Position numbers and translations under genes: made by a program
Shown here: positions 1 through 8,182 of the stretch, in pieces
How the letters are laid out: each line of letters begins with the position of its first letter
Position numbering within the stretch: the first letter of the stretch is position 1
Notes under the pieces: model-generated
The model's input: the letters and a program-made list of their open reading frames with translations, nothing else
What the model was told of the DNA's origin: nothing
Databases searched by the model: none
DNA from: Flavobacteriales bacterium
GTDB lineage: Bacteria > Bacteroidota > Bacteroidia > Flavobacteriales_D > Sanyastnellaceae
NCBI GenBank assembly: GCA_029238785.1
Contig: JAQWFN010000100.1
Coordinates: forward strand, 1 to 41,107
Length of the DNA: 41,107 nt
Direction: 5' to 3'

Positions 1-143
1 GTAAAATGGCGAGTACCGAGATTTTGATTATCGAAATATGGGATCAGATTTTCGAGCCCATCAAGGCTGTGGGTTGCACGCTGCACGGCATTCGTTTGTA
101 TGAAACAGAAAACAACTACGCCGATTACTTCGGTGAGCAATGA
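1..143 (+). CDS. queD: 6-carboxytetrahydropterin synthase / PTPS family, C-terminal end (partial)
   Basis: Only the last 46 codons lie in the window; the reading frame enters at base 3 and stops with TGA at 141-143. The visible peptide has the family's C-terminal pattern: an 'STE-I...IW' helix that packs next to the active site, then '[14 protein letters not shown]', which matches the L..V.V.ET...A.Y ending of QueD/PTPS proteins. These enzymes convert 7,8-dihydroneopterin triphosphate to 6-carboxytetrahydropterin in queuosine synthesis, or to a pterin. The stop overlaps the folE start (ATGA), so the gene that makes the substrate precursor follows in the same operon, which supports the call. 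QueD versus another PTPS subtype cannot be settled without the N-terminus. Confidence 0.72.
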   Translation, partial: KMASTEILIIEIWDQIFEPIKAVGCTLHGIRLYETENNYADYFGEQ

Positions 144-754
144 GCAAAATCATGGCAGGATATAAAAAAGAAGATCACTACGACATGGAAATGGCTGAAG
201 GCTTGGCCAAAAGCTACAAGTCTATTTTGGAAGGTACTGGTGAAGATATAGAGCGAGAAGGATTGGAGAAAACGCCCATGCGCGCTGCCAAGGCCATGAT
301 GTTTCTAACCAACGGTTACGATCAAGACCCTGCGGCCATTTTACGCAGTGCCATGTTTGCAGAGGAGTATCATCAAATGGTGATTGTGAAAGACATTGAA
401 TTGTACTCTTTGTGTGAGCACCACTTGTTGCCGTTTTTTGGAAAAGCGCACATCGCTTATATTCCAAACGGACACATTGTTGGACTGAGTAAAATTCCTC
501 GTGTGGTAGATGCTTTTGCCCGCAGATTGCAGGTTCAAGAGCGTTTAACTACTGATATCAGAGATTGTATTCAGGAGACCTTAAACCCATTGGGGGTTGC
601 TGTTGTTATTGAAGCCCGACACCTTTGCATGCAAATGCGTGGTGTTGAGAAGCAGAACAGTGTTACGACCTCATCTGCGTTCACAGGAGAATTCATGGAC
701 AATCACAAAACAAGGGAAGAGTTTATTAAGTTGATTGGGCAGAAGTTGTCATAA
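140..754 (+). CDS. folE: GTP cyclohydrolase I (FolE)
   Basis: A 204-residue protein of normal length for type I GTP cyclohydrolase, which converts GTP to 7,8-dihydroneopterin triphosphate, the first step of folate and of queuosine/pterin synthesis. Family motifs run in order: EREGLEKTP (about 38-46); the zinc-binding '[10 protein letters not shown]' with C92 and H95; '[20 protein letters not shown]' (about 115-134); and '[12 protein letters not shown]' with C163, the other zinc Cys. The zinc ligands and the catalytic-site His residues are all present, so it should be active. The ATG overlaps the stop of the upstream QueD-like gene by four bases (ATGA), pointing to translational coupling. A hairpin terminator follows at 771-802. 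Confidence 0.96.
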   Translation: MSKIMAGYKKEDHYDMEMAEGLAKSYKSILEGTGEDIEREGLEKTPMRAAKAMMFLTNGYDQDPAAILRSAMFAEEYHQMVIVKDIELYSLCEHHLLPFFGKAHIAYIPNGHIVGLSKIPRVVDAFARRLQVQERLTTDIRDCIQETLNPLGVAVVIEARHLCMQMRGVEKQNSVTTSSAFTGEFMDNHKTREEFIKLIGQKLS

Positions 755-767
755 GCCAATTTGGTAA

Positions 768-808
768 TAAAAAGCCCTGAATCGAGAGAGAATCAGGGCT
801 TTTTTTTG
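768..808. terminator. Bidirectional intrinsic terminator between folE and the convergent T9SS gene
   Basis: A 10-bp perfect stem (771-780 paired with 793-802, core GCCCTGA/TCAGGGC) with a 12-base loop, flanked by an A-run on the left and eight T on the right. It sits between two convergent genes, so one hairpin can end both transcripts. Confidence 0.85.
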
Positions 809-810
809 AC

Positions 811-3800
811 TTAGTGTTGCAGTAGTATCTTCAGTTGATGAAATCTCTTTCCTTTTCGGTCCGCTTGAATTGTGTACAAACCAGGGGCAAACGGGCGAAG
901 GTCAATCTTTCCCTTAGCTTGAAGCTGTTTTAGTTCAAGGACTTTTTCTCCCAACCCATTATAAATGACTATATCGATTGTCATATTGTTCAGAATACTA
1001 AAATTCAGGTAATCTATGCATGGATTTGGGTAGAACGAGATGCTTTCGCCATCAAGTTCTAGGATATTGGTGACTACCTCAACATCAATGCTCACCATTT
1101 CTCCTTCACAACCTTCGGCATTAGTTTCAACAATACTGATACTTCCTGGGCCTTCATTACCCCAGACAACGGTAATACTATTCGTTCCCTGCCCATTTAG
1201 TATTGCTCCGTTATTTACAGTCCAGAAATAAGTGCTTTCTAATGTTTCAGAATAAACATAGAGTTGCTGAGCCCCTGCTCCAATTTCTGTGCTTCCTATT
1301 ATTTGGTACAGCTCTAAGTATTCACAAGAACCATCATCAACATTTGCCACAGGGTTGTAATTACATGCATACTGATCTGTGCAACCAAGAATATCCATTT
1401 GCACTGGTGTTCCCTGACAGGAGCAGTCGTCTTGCACCATATCGTTTTCAGTAGCTGCATCGCCATCATCACAAAAGTCGCCCACCAAAATGCAAGTACC
1501 GTCATCAACAGTGGCCAAGTTGTTGAAGTTACAAGCGACTTCATTCGTACAACCAGGCACATCAACAATAATCAAATCGCCCTCACAAGAGCAGTTCTCT
1601 TGAACCATATCGTTTTCAGTAGCTGCATCGCCATCATCACAAGAGTCGCCCACCAAAATGCAAGTACCGTCATCAACAGTGGCCAAGTTGTTGAAGTTAC
1701 AAGCTTGAACATTTGTGCATCCCAAGACTTCATTATCTGGGACGACCACCGCATTTGTACATGTCTCAAGAACACAATTTTGACCTGTCAGAATAACGCA
1801 AATTTCTACCAAACCTGGATTCGCCCAGAGCACATTTACGTTTGTTGTTGTTTGTCCGCTTTCAATAACACCACCAGAAACAGACCAGGTAATATCTGCA
1901 TTTGGAACATCTTCTAGCGAGTAGGAACTCGAGGTAAACGCTGTTACTGAAGTTGGGCCAAGAATGATTCCCTCATTCAGAAATTCGCAACTACCATCAT
2001 CTATGCTAGCAATTTCATTAAAATTGCAAGCTTGGGTATCAGTACAACCTGCGCAGGATTCATATTCACATGAATCATCTGAGCAGGTAGCGCTGATTGA
2101 GTAATTACAAGCTATTTCATCAGTACAACCAATTTCACCATTGCCTCCACACTCTCCACAAACATCATTAAAGAGGCAAGAACCGTTGTTAATGCTGGCC
2201 AAAGGATCATAATTACAAGCCATAGGATCAGTGCACCCTGCACAACTTTCAAGATCGCATAAAGATTCATCGTTACAAGCCCCACTGGGATCGTAATTAC
2301 AAGCGTTGGGATTTAGACAAGTTGCATAAAGACAGGAGTTTGATGAAGTGCATGATGCACTAGGGTCATAGTTACAAGCCTGCGGGTCGAGACAAGCATC
2401 TGGGGTAATACAAGGTGTTTGTCCACTCAAAAGCAGATTCACCGCAGGACTAACGGAAGCTGATTTATAGAAATTCCCTTCATAGAAATCAACATAGTTC
2501 CCAGCAAATGAAGGCAAAAGCATCTCTTCAGCGAGAAGTCCAAATCCCAACTCTGGTGTTACCACCTTAACTAATGCTAGATAGTACTGACCATTTTCTG
2601 AGAAATTTTGAACCGCACCTGATTGATCAAAAAACAGATCAATGCGGGCTCCCAGCTGAGCAGCATCCAAAAGCTCTTGGGTAATGGTACCTACAGAAGA
2701 TTCTCCTAGTAAATTTTGGACTTGTACGAAATTACCGAAAGTATAAGCTGTTCCTTGATCAACTTGATATAACTCAGCCTTAATTTGGCAACCAACTGTG
2801 CTAGCTGCAGAGATGTAGATACCCAAGCCTTCGATTTCGTCGGAATTTTTCAAATGATACACATTGCCCAAGCCCCATTCATTTTGTGTTCCATTCCAGA
2901 TTCCAAAACCAGTGCTTGTTTCTGCAAAGGTGGTATAGCCATATTCATCCTCTCTTGTATATAATGTTGTTGAAAGGGAATTACCCGTTGCGCATTCGTC
3001 TCCTGTTATTTCACTGGTGAGAATATGTTGCCCGATTTCGCTTGGCCAAGGAAAAACATCTTGACGAATTGGAATAAAATTATTCTCAGCTAAAATCCCC
3101 TGTGGTCCATTAAAAACCACTGGAAAATCGACATTACCATTCCACAGTGTTTCTCCATTCAAGTTTCTATCCAAATTAAAAGTACTCTCTTGTTGGGAAA
3201 AATTCTCGGCAATCAAATAGCTCTCCACCTGGAAGTTCGTTGCTTGATTAGGAGTACAGGACCTTAATTGAACTAGTCCGGCAAAATCTTCGAATCCAGC
3301 TTCCGGTTGATCGTAAACATATTGCCTACTCAACTGAAAGTCATCAAGCAATGGTTCGTATACCTTTAAGTCGTCTATCATGTATTCTCCAACACTTCCA
3401 AACCAATGGAAACGCAACCAGATTTGGTTTGTATTACCAATGATCGATGAGATGTTAAGCCGGAAGGTATAAGGGTTTTGATTCCGAATGTTGCCAAAAT
3501 CGAATAAGTTACCTCGCATGGCATTTGGATTTGTGTTAGAGGTTGACGGCCAATTTATTCCGTCAGTAGACACCTCGAGGAACATAAAATTCGTCAAAGC
3601 CTGCCCTGGATAGGTGCCATAAAAATCAAATTCTACAATTGCTCCTGAGGCGGAAGGAAGTTCAATGGGGCTTTCAGTCTGAATCCAGCAATTACTGCTA
3701 ACAGGTTCTTGATAAGCATTGATCAAAGCGAAGCCATTTAGAGCTGTTGCTGAGTTGATTGTTTCAAGACCGCTAGAAGGAGTAATTCCAGCCCCACAAA

Positions 3801-4008
3801 GCCAAGAACCCACGCCTGTATTCCCCAAAGACCACGTTGAACAATCTGAGAAATCATTGGAGTAGACCAATTCCGCACAATCCAACGACCGATTTTCAAT
3901 GCTTAATCGACGATTCGTCATCCCCTCTGATGTGCTTTGAAATTGAGCCCATCCACTCGAAATACCGAGGAGAAAAAAGGCAATAGACAGAAGGAAGGGG
4001 CTATTCAT
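811..4008 (-). CDS. Large secreted T9SS-sorted protein with Cys-rich ACN[YF] repeats
   Basis: About 1065 residues from the ATG at 4008, which gives a clean signal peptide ending near 'SSGWAQ'; the frame also has an ATG at 4026, six codons earlier. After the signal comes a jelly-roll/MAM-like region (about residues 40-215, ending 'MIDDLKVYEP') and a long beta-rich region. Next are eight Cys-rich modules of the form C(L/T)(D/N)xxACN(Y/F)(N/D)P...DDGSC (about 535-895). Two PKD-like beta domains are interspersed, and the last ~80 residues are a type A T9SS sorting domain ('SFYPNPCIDYLNFSI ... APGLYTIQ'). It is therefore probably exported by Sec, crosses the outer membrane by T9SS and is anchored to or released from the surface. 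The Cys modules are common in marine Flavobacteriales; their ligand is unknown to me. No catalytic motif is visible, so a binding or adhesion role is an inference. Confidence 0.85.
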   Translation of the reverse strand: MNSPFLLSIAFFLLGISSGWAQFQSTSEGMTNRRLSIENRSLDCAELVYSNDFSDCSTWSLGNTGVGSWLCGAGITPSSGLETINSATALNGFALINAYQEPVSSNCWIQTESPIELPSASGAIVEFDFYGTYPGQALTNFMFLEVSTDGINWPSTSNTNPNAMRGNLFDFGNIRNQNPYTFRLNISSIIGNTNQIWLRFHWFGSVGEYMIDDLKVYEPLLDDFQLSRQYVYDQPEAGFEDFAGLVQLRSCTPNQATNFQVESYLIAENFSQQESTFNLDRNLNGETLWNGNVDFPVVFNGPQGILAENNFIPIRQDVFPWPSEIGQHILTSEITGDECATGNSLSTTLYTREDEYGYTTFAETSTGFGIWNGTQNEWGLGNVYHLKNSDEIEGLGIYISAASTVGCQIKAELYQVDQGTAYTFGNFVQVQNLLGESSVGTITQELLDAAQLGARIDLFFDQSGAVQNFSENGQYYLALVKVVTPELGFGLLAEEMLLPSFAGNYVDFYEGNFYKSASVSPAVNLLLSGQTPCITPDACLDPQACNYDPSASCTSSNSCLYATCLNPNACNYDPSGACNDESLCDLESCAGCTDPMACNYDPLASINNGSCLFNDVCGECGGNGEIGCTDEIACNYSISATCSDDSCEYESCAGCTDTQACNFNEIASIDDGSCEFLNEGIILGPTSVTAFTSSSYSLEDVPNADITWSVSGGVIESGQTTTNVNVLWANPGLVEICVILTGQNCVLETCTNAVVVPDNEVLGCTNVQACNFNNLATVDDGTCILVGDSCDDGDAATENDMVQENCSCEGDLIIVDVPGCTNEVACNFNNLATVDDGTCILVGDFCDDGDAATENDMVQDDCSCQGTPVQMDILGCTDQYACNYNPVANVDDGSCEYLELYQIIGSTEIGAGAQQLYVYSETLESTYFWTVNNGAILNGQGTNSITVVWGNEGPGSISIVETNAEGCEGEMVSIDVEVVTNILELDGESISFYPNPCIDYLNFSILNNMTIDIVIYNGLGEKVLELKQLQAKGKIDLRPFAPGLYTIQADRKGKRFHQLKILLQH
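1431..1704 (-). repeat. Near-identical ~106-bp direct repeat inside the T9SS protein gene (168-bp period)
   Basis: The segment 1431-1536 recurs at 1599-1704 with only about two base differences, a period of 168 bp (56 codons). It encodes two copies of a module with 'ACNFNNLATVDDGTCILVGD' and a 'CDDGDAATENDMVQ' block. The other Cys modules of the same gene are much more diverged, so this pair looks like a recent tandem duplication or a gene-conversion tract. Confidence 0.9.
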
Positions 4009-4045
4009 AAAATTAGGTTGACACATACTAAAGTTTAAAGTGTAG

Positions 4046-4053
4046 CAAAAGTA
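4046..4053 (-). promoter_or_regulatory. Candidate -7 box (TACTTTTG) for the T9SS surface protein gene
   Basis: On the minus strand TACTTTTG matches the Bacteroidota TAnnTTTG box exactly and lies 20 bases upstream of the first ATG (4026). I see no TTG at the expected 19-base spacing, so only half of the promoter is supported. Confidence 0.45.
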
Positions 4054-4111
4054 AAACAGCTAGCCTATAATTCACATTGCTATTGAGTACATTGCGATAC
4101 ATTCTTCACAG

Positions 4112-4144
4112 GCTGCTTGGAAGCTGCTTGGAAGCTGCTTGCAA
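4112..4144 (+). repeat. Three tandem 11-bp repeats just upstream of the unknown gene
   Basis: Unit GCTGCTTGGAA at 4112-4122 and 4123-4133, with a third copy at 4134-4144 differing by one base (GCTGCTTGCAA). The array ends 17 bases before the ATG at 4162. Because 11 is not a multiple of 3, a coding role is unlikely. Confidence 0.85.
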
Positions 4145-4161
4145 TTCAAACTTCAGGATGC

Positions 4162-5379
4162 ATGATTCCCTATCTAAAGAATAAAGTAATTTCAAAATTT
4201 GGCCAAGCCGTTCTCACACTGGGAGACTGCAAGGAGCTATCGAAGGTTATTTTTGCCGAAACTCAAGAATTGCTGAATTACAATACGCTTCGCCGCATTT
4301 TCGGACTCATAAAACCCACTATGCCGCAAACCTATACCTTGGATGTCTTGAGCAAGTATGTAGGCTACTCTGATTACCAAGATTTTATTAAAGCTATGCC
4401 TTTTGACTATGACTGGTTTCATCTTTTTGAAACCTTTAATACTGATGATTTCAATGTCTCTCAGCTTTTGCTACAATCTCCTCCTGGCATCATCGGGTTG
4501 TTTTTACGAGAGTTGTTCATCATGAAGCGTTACCCCGATGCCCTTAAGGTGCTTAATAACCCCAACTTTAAATCATATTTAGATGATTATGACACTTTGA
4601 TCATTATTGGAGGTGTAGTAGGTGCTGGTATTCGAATGGTGCCGATAGATCCTGATTTTCAATCTGACTTTTGTAAAAACCCAGTGTTTCAAGAAAGCAT
4701 CTTGTGCATATTCGTGGATTATGAATCACTGAATGGGCATTATGGAACCCTTGTTTCTAAATCCCTAGAATATCCTGGGAAAAACGATTACTTCTTTCAA
4801 GGCGTCTTGAACCTCCAACATTTTTTAAATCTTAAGGCCTTGCCTTATTCGCCCAGTGAAATGCAGATTACCGCCAACACTCATCCCATTTTGATGAGCC
4901 GTATTGTTTCCAATAAAATCTTATGGAATAGAACGAACGGATTCAAATTGAGCGATGGAATTGAGGAACATGCTGCATTTCTCGATCGTCACGAGGCGAA
5001 CAACATTATTGGGTGGCACGAAATCATGATTGTGGCTTTACTCCTCGACGATGCTGATTTGTATCGTGCGATTGAGAACCACATCAACACGGATGACATT
5101 CAAGCGCTTTATCATTTCCATCATTATCATTTGTACCTGTTGTTTAAAATAGCCCATCAAACTGCTTTAGGTAAGCAGAACGCCGCTAGCCTTCAACTGG
5201 AAGATTTCCAAGAAAACAAGCTGCGTTATTCCTATTTGCCTTTGCTGCGTTTCTTCATTCACCGAAACACCTACAGGCTGAGCTCAGCGTCAGAAGAGAA
5301 GCAGCGAGCTTTGGCGCAACTTCAGGACCTTGCAAAACGTTTAGCGCATCCTTATTTGGTGCAACAACTACCTACTTGA
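4162..5379 (+). CDS. Conserved Bacteroidota-type hypothetical protein with an N-terminal HTH-like segment
   Basis: I chose the ATG at 4162 (405 aa). An in-frame TTG at 4117 would start inside an 11-bp repeat array and is less likely. The N-terminal ~75 residues have the pattern DCKELS..I...T..LLNYNTLRRIFGLIK...TYTLDVLSKYVGYSDYQDF, which resembles a segment I associate with Bacteroidota proteins of unknown function. Its spacing of helices looks like a compact helix-turn-helix, but that is inference. The rest (about 80-405) is helix-rich, with many aromatic and Leu residues, and reads like an alpha-solenoid. No signal peptide, membrane segment or catalytic motif is visible, so it is probably cytoplasmic. 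It is monocistronic and divergent from the T9SS gene, with a strong terminator at 5444-5470. Function unknown. Confidence 0.75.
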   Translation: MIPYLKNKVISKFGQAVLTLGDCKELSKVIFAETQELLNYNTLRRIFGLIKPTMPQTYTLDVLSKYVGYSDYQDFIKAMPFDYDWFHLFETFNTDDFNVSQLLLQSPPGIIGLFLRELFIMKRYPDALKVLNNPNFKSYLDDYDTLIIIGGVVGAGIRMVPIDPDFQSDFCKNPVFQESILCIFVDYESLNGHYGTLVSKSLEYPGKNDYFFQGVLNLQHFLNLKALPYSPSEMQITANTHPILMSRIVSNKILWNRTNGFKLSDGIEEHAAFLDRHEANNIIGWHEIMIVALLLDDADLYRAIENHINTDDIQALYHFHHYHLYLLFKIAHQTALGKQNAASLQLEDFQENKLRYSYLPLLRFFIHRNTYRLSSASEEKQRALAQLQDLAKRLAHPYLVQQLPT

Positions 5380-5443
5380 TTAGCCTAACATGGGCCAGAC
5401 AACTTTGTCATCAAGAAGCAATCGACCACAATGTATACAAACA

Positions 5444-5470
5444 AAAAGCCTAGGCGAACCTAGGCTTTTC
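5444..5470. terminator. Intrinsic terminator downstream of the unknown gene
   Basis: An 11-bp perfect stem (5444-5454 with 5459-5469, core AAAAGCCTAGG) closed by a CGAA tetraloop and ending in TTTTC. It lies 64 bases after the stop of the + strand gene. The A-run on its left side may also let it work on the minus strand. The rest of the 245-base gap (5380-5624) shows nothing else I can support. Confidence 0.85.
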
Positions 5471-5624
5471 TATTGATCATCTGAAATAACTCCGTCAGCT
5501 AAGCTATGAAACTAGCCTTTTGAGATATTCTAAGATATACAAGGGAATTGATTAAGCAAACATTCGCCTTCAGTTTTAAACTTTTTTTCAATTTTTTAGT
5601 GATGGATGGCCTCCCGCATTCGGG

Positions 5625-7424
5625 CTATTTGACCGCCACCAACTGAGTTAGTCTACCATAGCTGGTATTCACTTCAACAACATAAGTGCCTTGTGCTAGC
5701 AGCGATGCATCGAAGAAGAATTTCTGTTCTCCTGATTTAATTTGCCCAGAGTGGATTTCTTGGATGATTCTTCCCGTCATGTCTAACAAGCGAACAGTTC
5801 CATTCGTAGCCACTTTGAAGTTCAAAGGCACACAGGTAATGGCCGATGCTGGGTTAGGGAATACCGCTTGAAAATCTGCAAAAGCCAATTGATCCACTCC
5901 TACCAATTGAGTCAGCACGTCGAAAGACCAATAGCCTTCTGGTGCTGGCATTGGCCGAACTTGCTCTTTCCCACTCATCGCCGTTGCCTGAATGTAATAT
6001 TCGATGGTAGCACCAAAAGCTTGAGCAGGAATGTTTGCTTCCCAATTGTCGTTATCTGTTGCCATCATGTTCACCATTTGATAGTCGCTTTCACCATTTA
6101 ATCTCCAATAAAGATTAGCTGAAGCAATTCCAGATCGGTGTCTTATGTTGGCCACCACAGCATAAGGGTTTTGATCGTCTTCCGTATCTAGAAGCGCTTG
6201 GTGGCTGATGAGCAATGGATCTTCGACACCTACACTGTGCGTAATACAGTGAATCGCTCCCGAGAGGCTGATGATGTCACTCCCTTGGTTATCGCAGTCG
6301 ATGCCTACGATGTTGTATCCCGGTAAAGACTCTTCCCAAATGCGAATGGCCGTGGTATCGTACTCTTCGTAATAGGTGGGAAGAAGGACGGTTTTATTCA
6401 CGAATACCGCATTGGAGTAAGTATTATAACTCGCGTTGTTTTGATTGATGAGTGGGTATTGTGTTCCGTCTGGCGGTACAGGAATTCTAATCAAGCGGTA
6501 AGGTGTTCCGTAAACGCTGGTGAAATTGCTCAGCACGTATTCCATGTTCGCTTCGATTTGCGGACCATCAGAAACGCCAGCAGGGTATTCGCTAACGAGC
6601 AGTGTTTCCTCATCCAACAACTTCATGTGCATGTCGATGTGGTGAATAAGGTCGTTGGGGAGGTTGGTCATTTTGATGTAGCGATTCAAGCCCATCCAAT
6701 CGCCCATAATATCGTCGATTTGCGCTTCATCTTTTGTAGAAACGTCGTAAGGGTTTCCTGCTTCGTTTTCTTCCAAAATCAGTTCTGAGGCGAAGGCCGT
6801 ACCGAAACCATCCGACATAAAATTCCCTCCCGTATTTACTAGGTCGCTCGGTGCATCGGTGGTACAATACAAGGGAACATTCAAGTATTCAGCGATTGCG
6901 GCTGGCGAAGCATCATCAAGTGGCCGCGGACGATTGTAGATCCAATCTACCAAAATTCGATCGTCAATTTCATTTCCATACACGGTGTTAGCAGCGTAGT
7001 CTCTCATCCAAATGGAATTGAATTCCGCATCGAGAATGGTAATGTTGGAAAAATCGGTGATCGCTGGTCCGCCAGCGTTCACGCTCGACAAGTATTGTTC
7101 TGTTTCTGCTACATCTTCGCTCAAGATAATGACTTCACACTCGAGCATGGCCGCAGAGGTAATTTGCTTTAAGATGGGGAAAAAGAAGGCCCAAGAAATG
7201 GTTAAAGCTTCAATTTCTTACCATTCAGCCATGGTTCTAAGTGAGCTGTAATCTTCACTAGGGGCCGTTGTTATCCCTCTTGAGTTGTTTGAAGCTCCAA
7301 AGTCGTAGTGGCGCATCATGTCTAACTCTTCCGGAGTGGCATATCTAGGAAGTACTTGTTCGTCTTGCTGCGCATGCATCGCTACAGCAGAAAAGATGCA
7401 AAGGAGAGTAAAGATTCGTTTCAT
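5625..7424 (-). pseudogene. T9SS-sorted peptidyl-arginine/agmatine deiminase family protein, interrupted by an in-frame TAA
   Basis: The intact reading frame would run from ATG 7424 to the stop at 5625 (599 codons), but codon 69 is TAA (7218-7220). Before it lies a signal peptide (MKRIFTLLCIFSAVAMHAQ) and 'TMAEW'; after it the same frame continues 'EIEALTISWAFF', the normal family sequence. The catalytic part is well kept: 'WMRD' (D142 in full numbering), 'TGGNFMSDG', 'HIDMHMKLL' (H262, D264) and the nucleophile motif 'GAIHCITH' (C393). A T9SS sorting domain closes the protein ('VFPNPASAITCV ... GTYVVEV'). Relatives convert arginine (in PPAD of Porphyromonas, protein arginine) to citrulline. 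A 507-residue product could start at an ATG at 7148, 69 bases past the TAA, but it would lack a signal peptide. Either the gene is dead by one substitution (for example GAA to TAA) or the base is a sequencing error. Confidence 0.85.
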
Positions 7425-7428
7425 AGTG

Positions 7429-7437
7429 CTAAAGATA
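7429..7437 (-). promoter_or_regulatory. Candidate -7 box (TATCTTTAG) for the deiminase gene
   Basis: TATCTTTA on the minus strand is one base off TAnnTTTG and lies just ahead of the ATG at 7424. No TTG is found at 19 bases. The gap 7438-7549 otherwise holds only a weak 7-bp hairpin (7488-7515) without a T-run. Confidence 0.3.
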
Positions 7438-7549
7438 CAAGCAAAGCGGCAATCACCCGAACAAAAACATTCATTCGATTGAGTTTCCAACTCCTTCGTC
7501 TCTCAGATGGAGTTGCGAGAATGATGCAAAAACGAACGAAATCAATTGC

Positions 7550-8182
7550 TTAAATTAATTTGAGTAGGGTGAATTCATCGATATGATGTCCTCCTTGAAA
7601 ACGCAGTAAATCATACTCGATATTCGCTTGATCAAGCAAGTCTTGTAATTCGATAATGTGCTGCGATTTGATAAATTCATCGTCATCACCAATAACTAGA
7701 GTAAGCTTGGTGTTTTTAAGTTTCGCTTTAACCTCTCCCAAGGGTAAATCTGTTGGAAAAGAACCCGCCCACATGATCACATGATCAAAGCTTACATCGC
7801 CCAAACAAAGCCACCTCATTGCAGTAGCACATCCTTGGGAAAAACCAAAGAGCACCCGTTCTAGCTTGTCATTGGCGCGTTCATTATTGTGATGAAGTGC
7901 GTTTAAGACTTGAATGTAATTAGCAATATCTGTTTCGCGATCTTCCTTGGTCATCCAAGATGCTCCTACCCTTCCTGAGCTTCCTTCAAGGTAAAAACGA
8001 TGCAAACCTTCTGGTACAGTCACATGAATTCCATTTGCAGAAAGCTTGGTGAATTTTTTAATGAAGTACCTCGCTAGCTGACCGTAACCATGTAAAACGT
8101 ACCAATGTGCCCTAGCTTGGCCTTCGGCTTTTAATTGAAAGTATCGGCAGTTTAATGGAACGGAGATGTACTGCTCTTCCAT
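7550..8182 (-). CDS. Alpha/beta-hydrolase, phospholipase/carboxylesterase (serine esterase) family
   Basis: A 210-residue cytoplasmic protein starting at ATG 8182. That start overlaps the stop of the upstream lipoprotein gene by one base (TAATG) and is preferred over an in-frame start 14 codons earlier. Family signs are 'YVLHGYG' (about 28-34, oxyanion region), the nucleophile elbow GFSQG with S115, acidic residues in 'GDDDEF' (166-169) and His in 'GGHH' (199/200) near the end. This order is that of YpfH/carboxylesterase-2 type esterases. The natural substrate cannot be read from the sequence. It is the last gene of a three-gene overlapping run with the lytic transglycosylase and the lipoprotein, so its expression is probably coupled to them. 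Confidence 0.85.
   Translation of the reverse strand: MEEQYISVPLNCRYFQLKAEGQARAHWYVLHGYGQLARYFIKKFTKLSANGIHVTVPEGLHRFYLEGSSGRVGASWMTKEDRETDIANYIQVLNALHHNNERANDKLERVLFGFSQGCATAMRWLCLGDVSFDHVIMWAGSFPTDLPLGEVKAKLKNTKLTLVIGDDDEFIKSQHIIELQDLLDQANIEYDLLRFQGGHHIDEFTLLKLI

Noticed and set aside
1399-1917. A 172-codon + strand open frame inside the T9SS gene
   Set aside because: It is the antisense shadow of the Cys-repeat region; the repeats keep it open, and it has no family features.
7218-7220. Recoding (selenocysteine or pyrrolysine) at the deiminase stop
   Set aside because: The codon is TAA, not TGA or TAG, no SECIS-like hairpin is apparent, and a Glu is expected at this place.
7488-7515. Hairpin upstream of the deiminase gene
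   Set aside because: 7-bp stem with a 14-base loop and no T-run on either strand; likely chance.
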